Source of the DNA: Diphasiastrum complanatum
Lineage: Eukaryota > Streptophyta > Lycopodiopsida > Lycopodiales > Lycopodiaceae
NCBI GenBank assembly: GCA_029204225.1
Contig: CM055106.1
Location: 19,232,149 to 19,296,148 of the forward strand
Direction of reading: 5' to 3'
DNA: 64,000 bases
Shown here: positions 62,597-64,000 of the stretch, piece by piece
Layout of the letters: every line of letters starts with the position of its first letter
Position numbering within the stretch: the stretch's first letter is position 1
Position numbers and translations under genes: made by a program
Notes under the pieces: generated by a model
Told to the model about the DNA's origin: nothing
The model's input: only the letters and a program-made list of their open reading frames with translations
The model's database searches: none

Positions 62597-63093
62597 TAGT
62601 GGCCCGTGGCGGACTGTTTCTATGTAATTTTTGGCAGTAGATGAGGCATATGAAACAATGTTTATGTACTGTGTCCTGGTTTTATGAAACAGTGCACTGT
62701 TTTTATGAAACAATGTTTATGTGTTGTGCCTTGTTTGGCTTAGGGTCTTGAATGAATCCTAGATTGCGACATTGACGCTTCTCTGATTTAACTTTCCAAT
62801 GGTCTGAATTTTATTTAGATGGTTAACTAGTGTATAGTGTTGGAGAGATCTAGTGTTTTCTGTGCAACTAATAAAATTAGTCGTAAATACGATTCACACA
62901 CGAGCATACAATTTGAGATAAAATGACAACAGAGCATGACAATTAAACATAAACATATACATAATGTGCAACAAATAAAATGTGTCCAAAACTAGATAAT
63001 GTATAAAATGATCTGAATACAATGTTCGGCCATCTGGTCGCCAAACATGGAACATGATATCAAACTGCCAAATATACAATAACAGAGCCACAA
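62040..63093. other. Intron or 5' flank of the hydrolase-like gene
   Basis: No further exon of the gene is recognised. It holds a compound microsatellite and AT-rich DNA. Confidence 0.45.
62501..62594. repeat. Compound (CT)n(AT)n microsatellite
   Basis: About 30 CT units (62501-62560) run directly into about 17 AT units (62561-62594). Confidence 0.95.
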
Positions 63094-63993
63094 TCAATGC
63101 TCTGGCTTTGACTCAGACGAAGGCTCTGGAGACAACTCAGGGCCTCGAGCTGACTCTCGCAGCCGATATCGATGCCTGTCTGGAACTGGCAGGGGTTGTG
63201 TATCCGAGGAAGAGGACTCGTCATCCACATCCTCCCAATCTGCCTCCGCATCAGCCCCCATGCAAGCCAGACCGACAAGACCTGCTCCAGCTGGCTGTGA
63301 CTATGCACCTCTACCCCTGTAAGGTCGTCCTCTCTTCCCTGGCTGTTTCTGTGATCTGCCTTTCTTGTTCGGTGCACCCTTGGGCCTTCCTGGTCTCTTG
63401 CGGATGAGGGGAGCTGTCAATGCCTCATCAACCCCATGCAAATCACCTAGCTGGCTAGGCTAGGCCCAAGTTGAGGCCGGCTGGGACAGGCAAGCCAAAG
63501 AGGGGACTCCCTGAGCAGCTGAGCGAGGAGGATGAGCCCGTGGAGCTGCTGCAAGTGGAGGAATAGGTTGTGGAGGGGCCGTCCCTACAGGAGGCAATGA
63601 CAGTGGTGATATGTACTGAAAGGGGCGTTGTGGTGGCCGGTACTGGTACATCTTGGGTGCTGCCAAAGGAGGAGCCAGTGGAGTGGGTGTTGCCAAAGGA
63701 GAAGGACGTGAAGTGGGTGTTGCCACAAGAGGAGCCACTGTGGATGTGGGCACTGCAAGAGAAAACTTGGGCACAGATGGTGGCCTGCCATGGAAACCTG
63801 GTGCTGCAGAAGTGGATGGCGATGGAGGGGCTGCAGGCCTCAATGGCATCGGTGGCATTGGAGGTGTTGTGTGGCGCATATAAACCCTCTGAGGACCCGG
63901 AGGAACTGGAGGCACCTCATGTAGCTGATCTGGCTGAGACTCTGTGTAGGGCATGCTGGCAAGAGATGATGGGGGTGCCCTAACACTCGGCAT
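63094..63993 (-). pseudogene. Proline-rich AT-hook protein, interrupted
   Basis: One frame on the minus strand stays open for about 300 codons, except for two TAG codons (about 63460 and 63301), and ends at a TGA near 63094. The N-terminal two-thirds is rich in Pro, Ala and Ser (PPVPPGPQRVYMRHTTPPMPPMPLRP). After the first TAG it reads IRKRPGRPKGAPNKKG and KRGRPYRGRG, two AT-hook-like minor-groove binding motifs. An acidic Ser-rich end (DWEDVDDESSSSD) follows. Such tails occur at the C-terminus of transposase-derived plant proteins. The N-terminal part lies outside the window, so I cannot name the protein. Confidence 0.5.
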
Positions 63994-64000
63994 GAGTTGG

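Overview
This window reads as repeat-rich nuclear DNA from a land plant. The evidence is one intron-rich vacuolar amino-acid transporter gene, the 3' end of a mitochondrial-type 3-hydroxyisobutyryl-CoA hydrolase-like gene, many decayed Ty1/copia and Ty3/gypsy retrotransposons with plant-type primer-binding sites (TGGTATCAGAGC), and long GA/CT microsatellites. A Penelope-like reverse transcriptase of the type known from green algae, mosses, lycophytes and ferns makes a non-seed vascular plant such as a fern my best guess, but the sequence does not settle this.

Layout. 1-2.2 kb: AT-rich intergenic DNA with an exact 78-bp tandem duplication. 2.2-5.95 kb: copia element A (5' LTR, gag, protease, integrase), cut off before reverse transcriptase. 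6.0-6.9 kb: LTR-like DNA and a gypsy RNase H remnant. 6.9-12.1 kb: an unidentified broken reading frame, then a minus-strand gypsy pol (integrase, RNase H, RT, protease, gag knuckle). 12.2-12.7 kb: a 24-bp minisatellite. 12.8-14.7 kb: a broken transposase-like gene. 15.22-21.41 kb: copia element B, complete from LTR to LTR but dead, inserted in an array of palindromic CGCGTTGA(A/T)CCGATATT motifs that continues to 22.4 kb. 23.5-26.5 kb: tandem duplications, a long foldback and the first microsatellite. 26.8-27.4 kb: a possible 213-codon plant gene of unknown function.

34.06-41.63 kb holds the best gene, an AVT1-type transporter on the minus strand. I could assemble twelve coding exons into an uninterrupted 549-codon frame. 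It has two microexons (24 and 20 nt) and what looks like a minor-class (U12) AT-AC intron. Intron 1 carries an inverted, diverged copy of exon 1.

44.9-50.8 kb: LTR fragments and a rearranged copia element C, its RNase H split by a 0.66-kb insertion. 53-54.9 kb: A-rich DNA and a second 24-bp minisatellite with the same core as the first. 55.8-58.1 kb: a Penelope-like RT bracketed by about 115-bp inverted repeats. 61.5-62.04 kb: last three exons of the hydrolase-like gene. 63.1-64 kb: a proline-rich AT-hook frame broken by stops. The two cellular genes show no functional link; most of the rest is transposon debris of several ages, some of it nested.
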